Assembly (NCBI GenBank): GCA_014529385.2
Contig: CM043969.1
Coordinates: 28,600,946 to 28,664,945 of the forward strand
Length of the DNA: 64,000 nt
Source of the DNA: Adiantum capillus-veneris
Lineage: Eukaryota > Streptophyta > Polypodiopsida > Polypodiales > Pteridaceae
Direction: 5' to 3'
Shown: positions 1-11,362 of the stretch, piece after piece
Layout of the letters: every line of letters begins with the position of its first letter
How positions within the stretch are numbered: position 1 is the stretch's first letter
Made by a program: the position numbers and the translations under genes
Notes under the pieces: model-generated
The model's database searches: none
What the model was told of the DNA's origin: nothing
Seen by the model: only the letters and a program-made list of their open reading frames with translations

Positions 1-52
1 CTACGCTACGAGGCAGGACGTTGGGGCCTGGCAAGGAGTCTCATCGACTTTG
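1..52 (+). mobile_element. LINE ORF2 C-terminal fragment, left piece
   Basis: Frame 1 reads LRYEAGRWG, the short motif that precedes the C-terminal zinc-binding (zf-RVT-like) region in plant LINE ORF2 proteins. The sequence continues at 5229 after the Copia insertion, where RLCTLC and ESEYHTLLEC complete a CX2C...H...C pattern. A second, diverged LINE copy with the same layout (LSSHSLRWGIGHWG, then RLCTLF, then ESEYH) lies near 32750-32910, which supports the reading. A one-base frame change occurs within this short stretch, so it is a dead remnant. The assignment rests on motif resemblance only. Confidence 0.5.
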
Positions 53-279
53 TGTTGGAATTAGGGTTGCAGAGAAACACACACAGCTTGGAGAAGACGA
101 AGGAAGCTCAAGGCACACAATAGAGAGTGTGTTACTTAGTGTGCAATGGAAAGATAGATAGCCCTAGAGTGATGGGCGTATATACAATGCACAGGGGAAA
201 AAACCTCCTAAAGAGGGAAAAAATGCCCCGGCGGTCCTAGTGTGTTCACACACATCACTACCACATGTATATGGTAACA
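53..279 (-). repeat. 3' LTR of Copia-1
   Basis: This is a 227-bp direct repeat of 5002-5228, with terminal TGTTGG and TAACA. The polypurine tract lies immediately inside it: 281-290 reads caggggggat on the minus strand. One mismatch to the other LTR was seen, in the acaggggaa versus acgggggaa stretch near position 192. Confidence 0.95.
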
Positions 280-354
280 AATCCCCCCTGGAGTGATGCG
301 GTGAACAAGAGCTGGCACGTGAGTAAAGGGAAGTGCCATGCCCTGAGGACAGGA

Positions 355-1635
355 TCAGTCCACAAAGGGGAGTAAGCCCAAAGCTTTGCGAAAAGCTTCA
401 AGCTTCTCACGAGACAATGCCTTTGTGAAAAGATCTGTAAGGTTGTCCTGTGTTGGCACATAAGCCAAGCTGATCTCTCCTACTGAGAGCCTCTCCCTGA
501 CATAGTGGTAATGCACCTCAATGTGCTTTGTGCGAGCATGAAAAATTGGGTTCCTCGCAACTGCCAATGCGCTCTGACTGTCAGTGTAGATAGTGTTGGC
601 AGTGTCCTGTCCAACACCCAAATCAGCCATAAGGCGTCTGAGCCATACACACTCAACCGTAGTTGTGAAGACTGCCCTGTACTCAGCCTCACAACTCGAA
701 GTGGCCACAATAGGTTGCTTCTTGCTCAACCATGATATGCATGAACTGCCAAGCATGAAACAAAAACCACTTGTGGACACTCGCGTGTCAAAACAACCAG
801 CCCAATCTGAGTCCGAAAAAGCATGTAAGTCTGGCGGCAATGATCCCCCCTTGGGATAAAACAAGCCAAGATGTAAAGTGCCACTAAGGTAGCGGAAAAC
901 CCTCTTGACTGCCTGCCAATGCTTAGACCCTGGGCTATGCATAAATCTGCTGACCTGTGAGACTGCAAACTGAATATCCGACCTCGTGTTGCATACATAA
1001 ATGAGGCAGCCAACAACAGTTTGGTAAAGAGTGACATCAGCAGGATCGCCAACATCATGTAGACTCAACTTCAAACCTGTTTCCATGGGAGTGGCAATAG
1101 GTTTGCAATCCTCAAGTCCAAACTTACATAGCAATGTCTCTATGTAACTTTTCTGACACAAGGCAATACCACCATCACACTGCTTAAACAGTATACCCAA
1201 ATAATGATTCAACAGCCCCAAATCTTTCATCTTGAAAGTAGCATTAAAATCAGCCTTAAATTCAGCAATATGTCTCTCATTTGGTCTAGTGATCAGCAAA
1301 TCATCAACATAAAGAACCACAATGAGAAGTACATCACCCTCACGCTTTACATACAATGTGCTTTCTGTTGGACTGTTACGAAAGCCTTGTTTGACCAAAT
1401 GAGTGTCAACTTTCTCATACCAAGCACGAGGAGATTGCTTCAACCCATACAAAGCCTTGTTACATTTGCACACTTTGTTCTCGTGTCCTTTTATGATAAA
1501 ACCGCGAGGCTGCCTTACATAAACTTCCTCAAATGTGTCACCATTCAAGAAAGCAGTAACAATGTCTGATTGATGTACATCCCAACCAAAATGAGCTGCC
1601 AATGCACATAGAAATGTACAGTAGTCATACGACAA
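355..1635 (-). pseudogene. Copia-1 pol: reverse transcriptase core and RNase H
   Basis: This open segment of 426 codons carries the Copia RT core, with AFLNG near the start, ALYGLKQSPRAW, and the catalytic YVDDLL motif about residue 110. RNase H follows with SDSDWAG, ATSSCEAEYRA, and the KHIEVHYHYVRE and FTKALS tail. It ends with a stop just inside the 3' LTR, as expected for the polyprotein C terminus. It is out of frame with the preceding RT N-terminal segment; the break lies near 1630. It is not a separate gene but the last third of the gag-pol reading frame. The motifs appear intact here, so loss of function comes from the upstream frameshifts. Confidence 0.9.
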
Positions 1636-2411
1636 GTGGGAGCAAAAGTCTCTTCATAATCTAATAATGCCTTTTTGCTGTGCATAACCTTTTGCAACAA
1701 GTCGGGCCTTATGGCGATCTCACCATCCGGCTTGCTTTTCAAATTGTAAACCCACTTCGTACCAATGGCCTTTTTGCCAGGAGGCAAATCACATAAAGTC
1801 CATGTGTCATTTTCTATAAGTGCATCATATTTTGATTGCATGGCAGCCATCCAATTTTCTGAATTCTGTGCTTCATCAAAAGACAGAGGCTCCTCAACAT
1901 CATGTAAGCTAGACAGAGCCAAAGCATAACAATCTGATGCATAAGATGCACGGCGAGAGCCTGAACGAGTACGACTAGACAAAGGTGCACCCAATTTACT
2001 GTCACGCAAAGTGTGCACCAGCCATTTTGGCATACCTCTAGCCTGCTCATTTTCAGCCCTTTCGTCATCAAGTACATCATGTACATCTGCATCAGTAATA
2101 GGCTGATCTAGAACATTTTCAGAAACCCCCATAGGCTGTACATTTGCCTCATTGGAACTTACATTCGTATTTCCGCCACTGAAAAGAGGCAACAAAGTGT
2201 CATAAATGTCCTGTGAGCTAACATTACTGTCTCTAGTACATGACAACAAGGGCTGAACAGAATCTTCCACAAACACTACATCCCGTGAAACCAAAATACG
2301 TTTTGTTTGCGGATGATACAACCTGTAACCTTTGCTTTCAGCACTATAACCAACAAAAATACATTTGACAGCCTTATCATCCAATTTTCTGCGCTGCACT
2401 TGTGGCACCAA
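1545..2411 (-). pseudogene. Copia-1 pol: integrase tail and RT N-terminus
   Basis: This segment starts at the post-integrase motif CIFVGYSAESKGYRLYHP and runs into the RT start, with NWMAAMQSKYDALIENDTW and GTKWVYNLK, then YEETFAP. Between about 1655 and 1715 the usual KARLVAKGY motif is readable only in another frame and the original frame is regained afterwards, so two compensating indels lie there. The segment is shifted relative to the gag-integrase frame (break near 2415) and to the RT core (break near 1630). It is therefore the middle part of one broken polyprotein. Confidence 0.85.
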
Positions 2412-4639
2412 AGCATAGCCAAACAGCCAAAAACACGCATGTGCTCAATAGAAGGCTTTCTATCATGCCATGCTTCATATGGAGTAATAGACTGCAAAGC
2501 TTTCGTAGGACACCTGTTAAGCACATAAGTGGCACACATGATGGCCTCAAGCCAAAAAGAATGCGGCAAAGCTTGACTTTTGACCATACATCGTGCCATT
2601 TCCGTCAGTGACCTGTTTTTCCTCTCAGCAACACCATTTTGCTGAGGCGTATAAGGCACTGTACATTGGTGTTTTATCCCACGACTAACCAGAAATGTAT
2701 TAAATTCATGAGACATATACTCCCCCCCTCGATCGGAACGGAGGGTGCCCATAGTACATTTCGAGACATTTTCAGCCATAGCCAGAAATTGTTTGAAGCA
2801 CATAAAAACTTCGGACTTTGCTTTAACCGGAAATACCCATGCATGCCTGGAATAATCATCAATGAAAGTCACGAAGTACAGGTAATTGCCCAAGGACGGA
2901 GTTTGCATGGGCCCACAAACATCACTATGCACAAGCTGCAACCTGCATGTGGCCCGAACTGAACCATCCTTTGGAAATTTAGAACGCTGCATCTTACCCA
3001 AAATACAGCCTTCACAAACATGTTTGACAGGTGCTTCAAGAGGAGGCAAAGAAGCAACCATATCAGATTTCTGCAAACGTAGCAAACTGGCAAAATTCAG
3101 ATGACCAAAACGTGCATGCCAAATTTTTGCATCTGAAATAGCCCTTGAATCTGCAACAGCATTTGCAAAATTTTGTCCACACTTGTCATACAAAGTGAGC
3201 TTATACAGCCCACGGCACAAAAGCCCAGATGAAACAATTTCATCACTAAAACTGAGATCATGAACTGTACATCTGTCATCCACAAATTTGACTACAAGTC
3301 CAAGTCTAGCAAGTGCGGATACAAACAAGAGATTCTTCTTGATCCCAGGTACATAAAGTGCATCAACAAGTGTGAAGGAACTGCCATTAGCAGCAGTGAG
3401 CACAATCTTTCCAACTCCCTGAACTGGATAAGAGGCGTTGTTGGCACAAGTGACTGAATTCCCATGAGGGACAGACTCGAGAGAGGTAAACAATTCACGA
3501 TGTGAGGTAATGTGCTTTGTAGCACCACTGTCGAAATACCACACATGTGAATCTGCAGCAACTGACAAGCATGCATCATTGACAGCAGGATTGTAAGTGC
3601 ACTCTGCGCTAAAAGCCCATTCTGCATCAACATCAGCATCACAATCTCCTTTCACAGAAGACTCAACAATGGCTGCATTTGTAGTGGAACCAGCATTTGC
3701 AGTGGAACCACCCTCTTTCTTCTTAGCCTCTTTGGCCTTCAACTTAGGACACGACTTGATCAAGTGATCATTGGCTTTACAATAATGGCAACGCATCTTC
3801 TTTTTGCCCTTATCACCAGAATTGCCAGACGAAGTGCTGCCAGCAGAAGCATTAGGAACAGGATTTTTGCCACTCGCAGCAGAACCATAAGAAGTGGCCG
3901 CATTACTGTTACCACCCTTTCTTTGAGAAGCAATAAAAGCCTGCTCAACTGCACGCTGCCTAGTCCTGTTTTTTCTAGAAAGTGACTCTTGCAACAGCAA
4001 TGTGCATAATGCATCAAACTTGACAACTTCAGGATTTCCTTGGGTCATGAGTCTCCAAGTACTAGCAAAAGTCTGGTAGGAATCTGGTAAGGCATCAAGA
4101 ACAGTCTGCACAAGGGAACTGTCTGAAATGACTTCACCTGCAGAAATGAGTTGCTCATTGATATCCTTGACACTAGCAAGGAAAGTGTCCATATCATCTT
4201 CCTCATGCATAATCTTCGACTCTAGCTCTTTACGCAGCAAAGCAATTTTAGCCTCATTGCGGCTTGCATAAAGACCTGCTAGAATATCCCAAGCCTGTTT
4301 TGCAGATTTTGTTGAACGGATGTGAGGAACAATGGTGCGCTTCACAGACAACGCAATCAATGCATGAGCCTGCGCATCCTTAACATCCCAACGAGCTTGT
4401 TCTGCCGTAGGCAAAACAACTCTAACACCTGCAATCCTTGCAGCAAGACCTGCAACATCCTCAACATCGCCTACATCCTCAGAACCAGGACGTACATCAA
4501 TGCCCTGCACAATGTTCCAGACACCCTTTGACACAAGAACATGTTGCATCATATAAGCCCACATAGGGTAGTTGTCCCCATCCAACCTGTCCTCAGCATC
4601 AAACATCTTGAACACATCTGTGTTGTTGTTGTCAGCCAT
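2276..4639 (-). pseudogene. Copia-1 gag, protease and integrase
   Basis: I place the start at the ATG at 4637-4639, giving MADNNNTDVF; the upstream extension to 4699 has no gag-like sequence. Domains in order are: UBN2-type Copia gag; zinc knuckle CHYCKANDHLIKSC (CX2CX4HX4C); aspartic protease with YFDSGATKHI; GAG-pre-integrase with WHARFGHLNF; and integrase with HSDVCGP, FIDDYSRHAW, LRSDRGGEY and PQQNGVAERKN, which supply a DDE triad. The frame is lost near 2415 just after RVFGCLA. The product would assemble particles, mature the polyprotein and integrate cDNA. Apart from that terminal shift, this portion reads as intact. Confidence 0.92.
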
Positions 4640-4987
4640 GGTAAATGCTGCACCTGATGTGAAAACTGCCCGAAAATAGGAGAAACCGAGCGGGAACAAC
4701 CTGTGCTATATAGCACAAACCGTAGAAGACTATAAGGCACCTGTTATGCAAAAAGAGGCACTGACAAAAATTCTGCACAAAATGACGAAATAGCCTTTGC
4801 AGTACTGCCTGTAGTGGAAACGGAGGCCGAAATGAGCCCAAATCAAAATTCTGAGCAGACCAAGCTCTTCAAACTGGCCCAAAAATTTTGTCGACTTGAG
4901 AACGCTCGCCAAAGCTCACTGAAATCGGAGAAAATGAGCAGGCGTGTGCTGGAGCAGCTGGCGACTAAGCCCGAGAGGACGTGACCT

Positions 4988-4999
4988 GCTCTGATACCA
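4988..4999 (-). other. Copia-1 primer-binding site (initiator tRNA-Met)
   Basis: On the minus strand this reads TGGTATCAGAGC, the usual plant Copia primer site complementary to the 3' end of initiator tRNA-Met. It is two bases from the 5' LTR edge at 5002. Confidence 0.93.
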
Positions 5000-5001
5000 A
5001 T

Positions 5002-5228
5002 TGTTGGAATTAGGGTTGCAGAGAAACACACACAGCTTGGAGAAGACGAAGGAAGCTCAAGGCACACAATAGAGAGTGTGTTACTTAGTGTGCAATGGAA
5101 AGATAGATAGCCCTAGAGTGATGGGCGTATATACAATGCACGGGGGAAAAAACCTCCTAAAGAGGGAAAAAATGCCCCGGCGGTCCTAGTGTGTTCACAC
5201 ACATCACTACCACATGTATATGGTAACA
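5002..5228 (-). repeat. 5' LTR of Copia-1
   Basis: This is a 227-bp LTR that would carry the promoter and polyadenylation signals of the element. It is flanked on its outer side by the TSD ctttg (5229-5233). It is almost identical to 53-279. Confidence 0.95.
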
Positions 5229-5378
5229 CTTTGCACCTTATGCCCTTGTCAAGTACGAGAGAGTGAGTACCACACACTACTTGAGTGCTCATCTTTTGAC
5301 CACATTAGGTCCTCTTTTCCCCATATATTCAGCCATGAGCTCTCCCTACATACCTTCCTCTCCCAACCACAATGTAGA
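5229..5378 (+). mobile_element. LINE ORF2 C-terminal fragment, right piece
   Basis: This continues the remnant at 1-52 beyond the Copia-1 insertion. The plus strand reads LCTLCPCQVRESEYHTLLEC followed by SSFDHIR, a zf-RVT-like zinc-binding tail. The sequence ending cacaatgtaga is then cut by DNA transposon element 1, and its continuation (gatgtggagactc...) resumes after 32271. Similarity to 32870-33000 covers both the coding and 3' untranslated parts. Confidence 0.5.
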
Positions 5379-5466
5379 GGGGAATCCCAAAATCCGAGCA
5401 AATAAAATCGAGCAAACCATAAACCGAGCAAAACATATAATTTTTTTGACACAAAATTGAGCAAAC
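5379..5466 (+). repeat. Element 1 left terminus with phased CGAGCAAA motifs
   Basis: The terminus reads GGGGAATCCCAAAATC and then CGAGCAAA at 5395, 5409 and 5425; a variant TGAGCAAA starts at 5458. Spacings are 14, 16 and 33 nt. These are plausible transposase-binding sites because the same phasing recurs at the element 2 left end and, mirrored, at the element 1 right end. Confidence 0.7.
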
Positions 5467-5798
5467 CATAAACTTTGCAAAACTTACAATGTTTTTTTAT
5501 ATCCTTGGGCAATATATTAGCTGTATATATCTGGGACTTTTATTGGTTAGAGACACTCCCTACATAGTTTCTTTACCTATAAAAATAATTTTCAAATTGT
5601 TCTATCACTAACACATGCCAAAAACCTTCCATCAACATTGAAATTAACCAAAAAGGTGTATCGCATCTACAAATCAAAATGGAGAGCGCAACAACTAAAA
5701 TACTGCCGCATGAGAATATTTGAGGCAAAAGTTAATACCGATAAGCACATATCACCCAAAAAACTACTTCTCAAAACCATTGCAACGTCCACAAGCCT

Positions 5799-8633
5799 TT
5801 AAGGCTGCATCAGCACCCATGAACCTCCAAGTGCTTGGACTAACTCCAATTTTGTTAGAGCACCCTGATGCATGAACTCATGAGCATGAGGGTCAAGGCC
5901 AAGTACTTGCAGAATTATGAAGTAAATGTGCTTACATGGCATATACACAAGGCACTTGCTTTCTTGGTTTTGAAAATCCTCGCAAGTACATCTAGGAAAA
6001 TCTGACATTGTCCCAGAGTATGTCACTCCCTTTGCACTTGACCCCACAATCTTAACATAGAAAACATGTGTTTCATTGCAAACCACAATGACCTCTCGCA
6101 CCAACTCTGCTGACATGGTTCTACCCACTTCAATCTTGCCATGAAACTCCTTTGTTAATTGTGATCTCCATTTCACAATCTTTCCATCTCTAAATTTGGG
6201 ACAGACGCTGCTAGCAACTCTTTGGTTCAATGAAACTGTTTTATCGATTCTTGTTGCTGATGTCACTCCTGCTTGTAGAACAAAACCATTGGCTTGCAAT
6301 TGCATTACCTCTTGAGGTTGCAAATTTGTGCCCTCTGCAATCACCCAAACACCGGGAGCTGGACCTAGCAGCCCTTCAACTATGCTGTGAACCTTCTAGG
6401 TGTGCATGTTATTGGAGTTACAAACCAAATGAACCCTTCCACAAGGCCTCCCTGTTGTGAACCAGATGGAGGATATTTTTCGCGACCCCAAAAACAAGGA
6501 GCTGGCACCCCTATTTTGGCATCCATTGAACAATCATTAATGAACCGCCCACATCGATCTCCATCTTTTGACACCACACCAAAACAAGTCATCTTTCGCC
6601 TAGGTTCTGTTCTCCTTATTGCCCAAACTAACTTTGCTACATTTATTTCGGGATATGGGACATTCCTTGGAGTTCTTTTTTTGTGTTGAAGCCCACCAAT
6701 TGAAGTTGTCATTGTAACATACTCTGGCCTGTGGCTATCCTCCTCCAAGACAATATTTGCATCAGCAAAAATTGGCCTCTTTTTTCTAATAATCTTTTCT
6801 TGGAGTATATTTCTATTCATTTCAGGACTATTGACACCCACTTCATGCATTGAAGAATGTGTGAGGTCAACTAGTTTCTTTCCTGCTGCCACTGAAGCAG
6901 ATGAAGGTTGGTTCATGAAGCGATCTGCCAAATCTTTAATGCCGAGACTGGTGGAGCTCCCAACACCTTTCAAATAGGCATTATATTTCACACTTTGAAG
7001 CACAGCTAAAGCCATATCTTCACATGTTGCCTCATACAAACTTATGTGATCCTTATAACCAACAGAGGCACGCATACTAGCATGTTTTGACTCGAGACAA
7101 GTTTGTGTTAGGGACAAAAATTCCTGCAACATCTTGTGATACAAATCTTTCCCCCCAACGAGGCACTCGTACATCCCACCAAGCCAGTCATGTCTCCAAT
7201 GAAGCAATCTCCCCTTCAATGGCCATTCTTATTTTCCAAAATCTTCTAAGCTCTCCCTTACAATGCTTAGCCACATTCTCTGTAGGTGCAGTTCTCCACT
7301 TGCGGCACAAAATCTTGTGCTCCTCTTGAAATGCAGGATGGATGCACTTGCCAGTATGTCGAACCATACTTTGCTCCCAATAAAACAACCATGATCTCTC
7401 TTTGTTTGGAATAGACCTCTTTGCTCCTCCAAAATAAATAGTACGCACAACAATCCAATTGGCACTTGCTTCATCTGCCATAAATCCCCTGAACTCTGGC
7501 TTATCAAAACCCTGTTCCTTACCCACATTGTTCAATATCTTCCAAAATTCAATCTGAGCATATTTATTTTGCACGCTAAACTCAGCAGTTGCAATGGTGA
7601 GTAGCTCTCGCACGTAAGGGTCGTAGACATGCACTGACATAGTCGGCCATCCTTGTACACGGTGAACATGATCAAAGTGCAGCCACATTTGCTCTAAATT
7701 ACCTCCAGGGTGCATCCGATTCACCAAATCAACTCCACTGTATGGTCCCTTAATTGACATTTTAAATACATGAGGTTGTACCTTTTCACCCAATTGGCCT
7801 GGGAAAAGGATACTATGGATGAAAGGATATATGCACTTGCTTTTCAAGTCAAGCACTGCCTCAAGACCCTTTGAAGTGATATTGTTTGATCTTTTTGCAG
7901 ACTTCTAGCTTCGTTCCACTCTCCTTTTATTTGAAAGGGGAGTCACACTGTCAAGGAATTCAACAAATTCCAAATCTTCAATCATAACACTTGCTGTTGA
8001 ACCTGCTCCAATAAGCTTTTCCATGATAAGATCATGAGTGGTGACCCGTTCCAATTGTTTTGCAGTCACCAAAGGATCTCGACTTGCACGATCAAGCAAC
8101 ATTTCATCAATGTGACTTTCAACCATCCGACTCCTCCCTTCTGAACATGGATGATTATGTTCTCCAAGATGCAAAGCACACCTAGTACAATTATGCTTAT
8201 CTCTAGGCAAACAATAGTAAATAATTGCAAGACATGTAGAAACACATTCGGGAATTTGTCCACAATGAGTGCATACCAGTGTGCCATACCGAGAAGAGAT
8301 CAATCCTTTAGGACTAGATTTAACAAGTCGACCTCTCCATTGAGACTCATTGGAAATATTTGAACACAAATAAAATGGACAATCAATGTTGATGCAACAC
8401 AAATGCCCAGAGCATCTACTAAATATGACAACACCATCAAAACTATCACTACTACAAGTAACATACTCTGTCCACATGTGACTATCATGTCTTTGCTCTA
8501 TACCCCTCATACCTAAAGAATGACCAGCTGGCGGTAATTCAAAAGCAATATACCCATCATAATGAGCTAGGAGCTCATCACTAGAGACCACTTTCTTGGC
8601 TTGATGGAGTGCAATTGTAATGCATCTCCCCAT
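5799..8633 (-). pseudogene. MULE-like SWIM-domain transposase, copy 1
   Basis: The reading frame spans about 945 codons. The N-terminal part has RHDSHMW, cysteine-rich CSGHLCCINIDCP and a GCM/WRKY-like HLGEHNHPC zinc-binding stretch. The middle RNase H-like core has HVYDPYVRELLTIA, GFMADEASANW and NLSESKHASMRA, in the order and context of a DDE triad; a WEQSMVRHTGK stretch lies between. The C terminus has a SWIM-type finger, CTC...CKH, near 5945-6000. Damage seen: TAG near 7910, a frameshift near 7200, a frameshift near 6400 and a TAG at a position that is Trp in copy 2. The product would bind and mobilise the transposon. Classification as MULE-like is from motifs and the 9-bp TSD; another SWIM-bearing superfamily is possible. 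Confidence 0.75.
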
Positions 8634-9263
8634 GGGTTAATAGTGTGTAGGGCAGAAGGTAAGAAATATTAGAAAGCAGCGGCATGCTTTTGAATGATAC
8701 AACAGGTGTAAATAGAATAGACTAATATGCTTAAAATCCTATTCATAACCGCAAGCCGCCAAGAGGATTGCATGTTCATGTTCCCAGGAACAATAATCAT
8801 AGCTTTATAAAATATATTATAATAAAAATAATTCACTTTGAGTTTTAAGATTTTCAGTGAGTCCTGCATAGTAATGACAAGCGAATTTCACCTACCCTCT
8901 TCAATTTCCCATGCACAAATCCCAAATACCCTCTCCAACCAAATTTTAGAGTGTTTGCACATTGTTGAGCTAAATGGGCATGGTCACGCATGGCTTAGTT
9001 AGAACCAAGCCTCGGCAGTCTCTGACAAGAGCTCAAAACTTCCACCTTCGACAGCAGGTAGAGAGATGAAGATCGATGCACAGGCAGGAGAGAGAAACCT
9101 GGTGTTGACCGATAGTGATTGGGAAGAGTTTTGTGACTATGCCTTTTTAGGCATAGTTAGAGAACAAAGCCGGTCAACAACTGTCAAAAGCTGGCAAGCG
9201 TCAGATATGGTTGGAAAAAATAACCAAAAACTAAGCCTCGTGTGACCATAGCCTCGTGTGACC
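8634..9263. other. Upstream region of transposase copy 1, no gene seen
   Basis: This stretch lies between the transposase start and Copia-A. The N-terminal exon sequence seen in copy 2 (starting MSRHITVFG) could not be found here. A small hairpin (ctatgcct-tttt-aggcatag) lies at about 9137-9157, and a 15-bp direct repeat of gcctcgtgtgaccata abuts the Copia-A edge. No other feature is supported. Confidence 0.5.
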
Positions 9264-9631
9264 ATAGATAGGCAGCTAGGATGTATTGACTGTGAGTTAG
9301 ACAGTTGGGATTGCATCTTTGCTTTACTGCCGTTGAGGCATTATCGCAGTTTATGCTTACAGGACAGTCACAGGACAGTCACAGACAGTACATGTGCAGG
9401 ACAGGTTTACCCACAGCTTACAGTGTCAGAGAGACAGTGTTTTTTGAGCTGTTTTTTGGTCTGTTTTTGAGTACACCAGAGCCATTTTACAAAGGAGACT
9501 CTGCCGAAATTTATGCAAAATCTGAAGCTTTCTTGGTTCATTTGACAGGTTGATATTGGTTCAGAGGTCAGTTTACAGGGGAAACTCTGCGGAATTTTTC
9601 CCAGGAAAGTAAACTACTGTGAAGCGTAGCT

Positions 9632-10443
9632 ATGGCTGGATCACAGGACACTGCTCTTTACAATATCAAGAAGCTGGATGGAACCAATTTCCCATTGTGA
9701 AAGAAGCAGATTTGGCACGTGTTGGTACAAAAAAGCAGATAAAACCTATAAAGCTCAAGGGGATAAAACCAGAAGATATGGACGAAGATGAATGGAGCGA
9801 AATGGATGAATTGGCACTTTCTACCATTATGCTGACTTTGGCAGAAAGCGTTTACTTCAATGTAGCAGACGAGATGTCGGCTTATCAAGCATGGTTAAAG
9901 CTGAGTGATCTTTATGAGAAGCAGAGTGCAGCTTCACAGGTATACTGGCTTAAGAAGCTTGTTGACTTGAAGATAAAAGAAGGGACACCTATGTCCAATC
10001 ATTTGAATGAATTCAACACAATCTATAGTCAGTTGTCAGATCAAGGTGTCAAGTTTGATGAACCTGTTAGAGCTATGTTCCTGTTGATCACATTGCCGGA
10101 AAGTTGGGACACTTTTTGCACAGCTTTGAGTAATTCTGCACCTCCATATGGTTTGACCATAGCAGGTGTAGAAGGCAGTCTGCTTACTGAAGAAACCAAC
10201 AGAAAGACAATGGACAAAGGCAAAGGAACAGCCTTAGTTGTCAGGGGAAGGACCAAAGAAAAGGACAAAGGTGGAAAGAGGAATCAGTCTTGTAGCAAGT
10301 CCCGCAGTGCTAAAGGCAAGAGTGACATAGAATGCTACCATTGTGGCAAGAAGGGTCACATGAAAAGAGACTGCAGAGAATGGAAAACAGAAAAAGCCAA
10401 GAGAAAGCTGAAGACCATGGTGAGAAAAACAAGTCCTCAGTGA
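9632..10443 (+). pseudogene. Copia-A gag
   Basis: This is a UBN2-type Copia gag, with the start at the ATG at 9632 by comparison with the Copia-B start MAGSQDTALY. A stop (TGA at 9698-9700) replaces a Trp codon, and an A-run is one base shorter than in Copia-B, which shifts the frame a few codons on. The body is then open, with ALSTIMLTLAESVYFNVADE and a zinc knuckle CYHCGKKGHMKRDC near the end. It stops at a TGA shared with Copia-B. It would have been the capsid protein of the element. Confidence 0.85.
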
Positions 10444-10788
10444 AGATTCAAGAAATAAATGTGACAAACATTGTTGCAAAGGATGACAATCTAGTGTCAG
10501 GAGACATCTACTTCTTGATGAATACAATGGACTCAGCTCTTCTTACAACATCTGATGGAAATGCATTGAGTGACTGGATTATAGACTCAGGGGAATCACT
10601 TCATGTGTCTCCAAACAAGGAGTGGTTTACCTCTTATGTGAGCACTAAAGATCATAGTCGGCTAGGCAATGGGCAGACATGTGAGATCTTAGGTGTTGGA
10701 GATATTCAATTGAAGTTTCAGAATGGCTCTTCTTTCACGCTGAAAAATGTGAGACATGTTCCCGCAATTACAAAGAGCTTGATCAACA
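10332..10788 (+). pseudogene. Copia-A protease region, truncated
   Basis: This overlaps the end of gag in the -1 frame. It includes DWIIDSGESLHVSP, a Copia protease active site, followed by RLGNGQTCEILGVGDIQLKF. The frame continues collinear with Copia-B up to KSLIN, where the sequence enters the inverted methyltransferase fragment. Only the protease half remains. Confidence 0.8.
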
Positions 10789-11362
10789 ACCACTCAGAGT
10801 CTGACAAAGTTGAATATGCAAGTTGCATGCCCGCATGAACATGATCCTCACTACAAATATCCCAAAGGGGCACAACAGGGGAGGCTAAGTGAGAACCACC
10901 AAAGGGGGAAGATCCAAAAAAATAAAATCAGTAGCCCATGCGACTGTTCTCCCACCACGCACACACAAGGTCCCATCAAAGCGTGTAGACCCCATGTGCT
11001 CATGAGTCCATCGTGATATAACGAGATTCTTATGAACACAACAAGACATGAATTTGAATTTTAACATCCACCAATCTTATAAATCCATTGTTCTTATGAT
11101 GACTCGCACTCATCATCAATGAATACGTTATGTCTGTGATACCTTTCAGGGATGCAAGAATCGTACCGCGTATCTGCTGCCATGGTTCTAGCCATTTGCT
11201 CTGCGTAGACCGGCAATGCACTTCCATTAAAAAAAAAGATTGTGAAGTTAAACACCAAACAAGTAATATAGGCAGTATCGATGATCAATAAATACCAACG
11301 CTAATACAAAAATAGTGACAAAAAAGATGAGAGCAATGTCAATGTCAAAAGGAAGAGGTGGA
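10780..11362 (-). other. Inverted copy of 30047-30628 (methyltransferase 3' end junction)
   Basis: This 583-bp stretch is the reverse complement of 30047-30628 with one substitution noticed. It includes the last conserved exon of the element 2 methyltransferase, the junction between elements 2 and 1, and part of the motif IV exon of element 1. At the left edge a 9-nt microhomology, TGATCAACA, is shared by Copia and the source. At the right edge only GG is shared. It replaces about 1.1 kb of Copia sequence (26486-27620 in Copia-B). Confidence 0.92.

Larger units (their letters stand above)
53..5228 (-). mobile_element. Copia-1, full-length Ty1/Copia LTR retrotransposon
   Basis: The element is 5176 bp and is read on the minus strand. 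It is bounded by 227-bp direct LTRs that begin TG and end CA, at 53-279 and 5002-5228. Target-site duplications ctttg lie at 48-52 and 5229-5233. A primer-binding site complementary to initiator tRNA-Met and a polypurine tract adjoin the LTRs. Domain order is gag, zinc knuckle, protease, integrase, RT, RNase H, which is Copia order. The LTRs differ at one position that I could find, so the insertion is recent, yet the polyprotein is frameshifted in several places. It sits inside an older LINE remnant. Confidence 0.95.

Noticed and set aside
10385-10443. Programmed -1 slippery site in Copia-A/B
   Set aside because: No X XXY YYZ heptamer in the gag frame; runs such as GAA AAA GCC are out of phase. 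Kept only as a low-interest question.
10810-11288. Small ORFs on both strands in Copia-A
   Set aside because: The same ORFs occur reversed at 30120-30598; they belong to the inverted methyltransferase patch.
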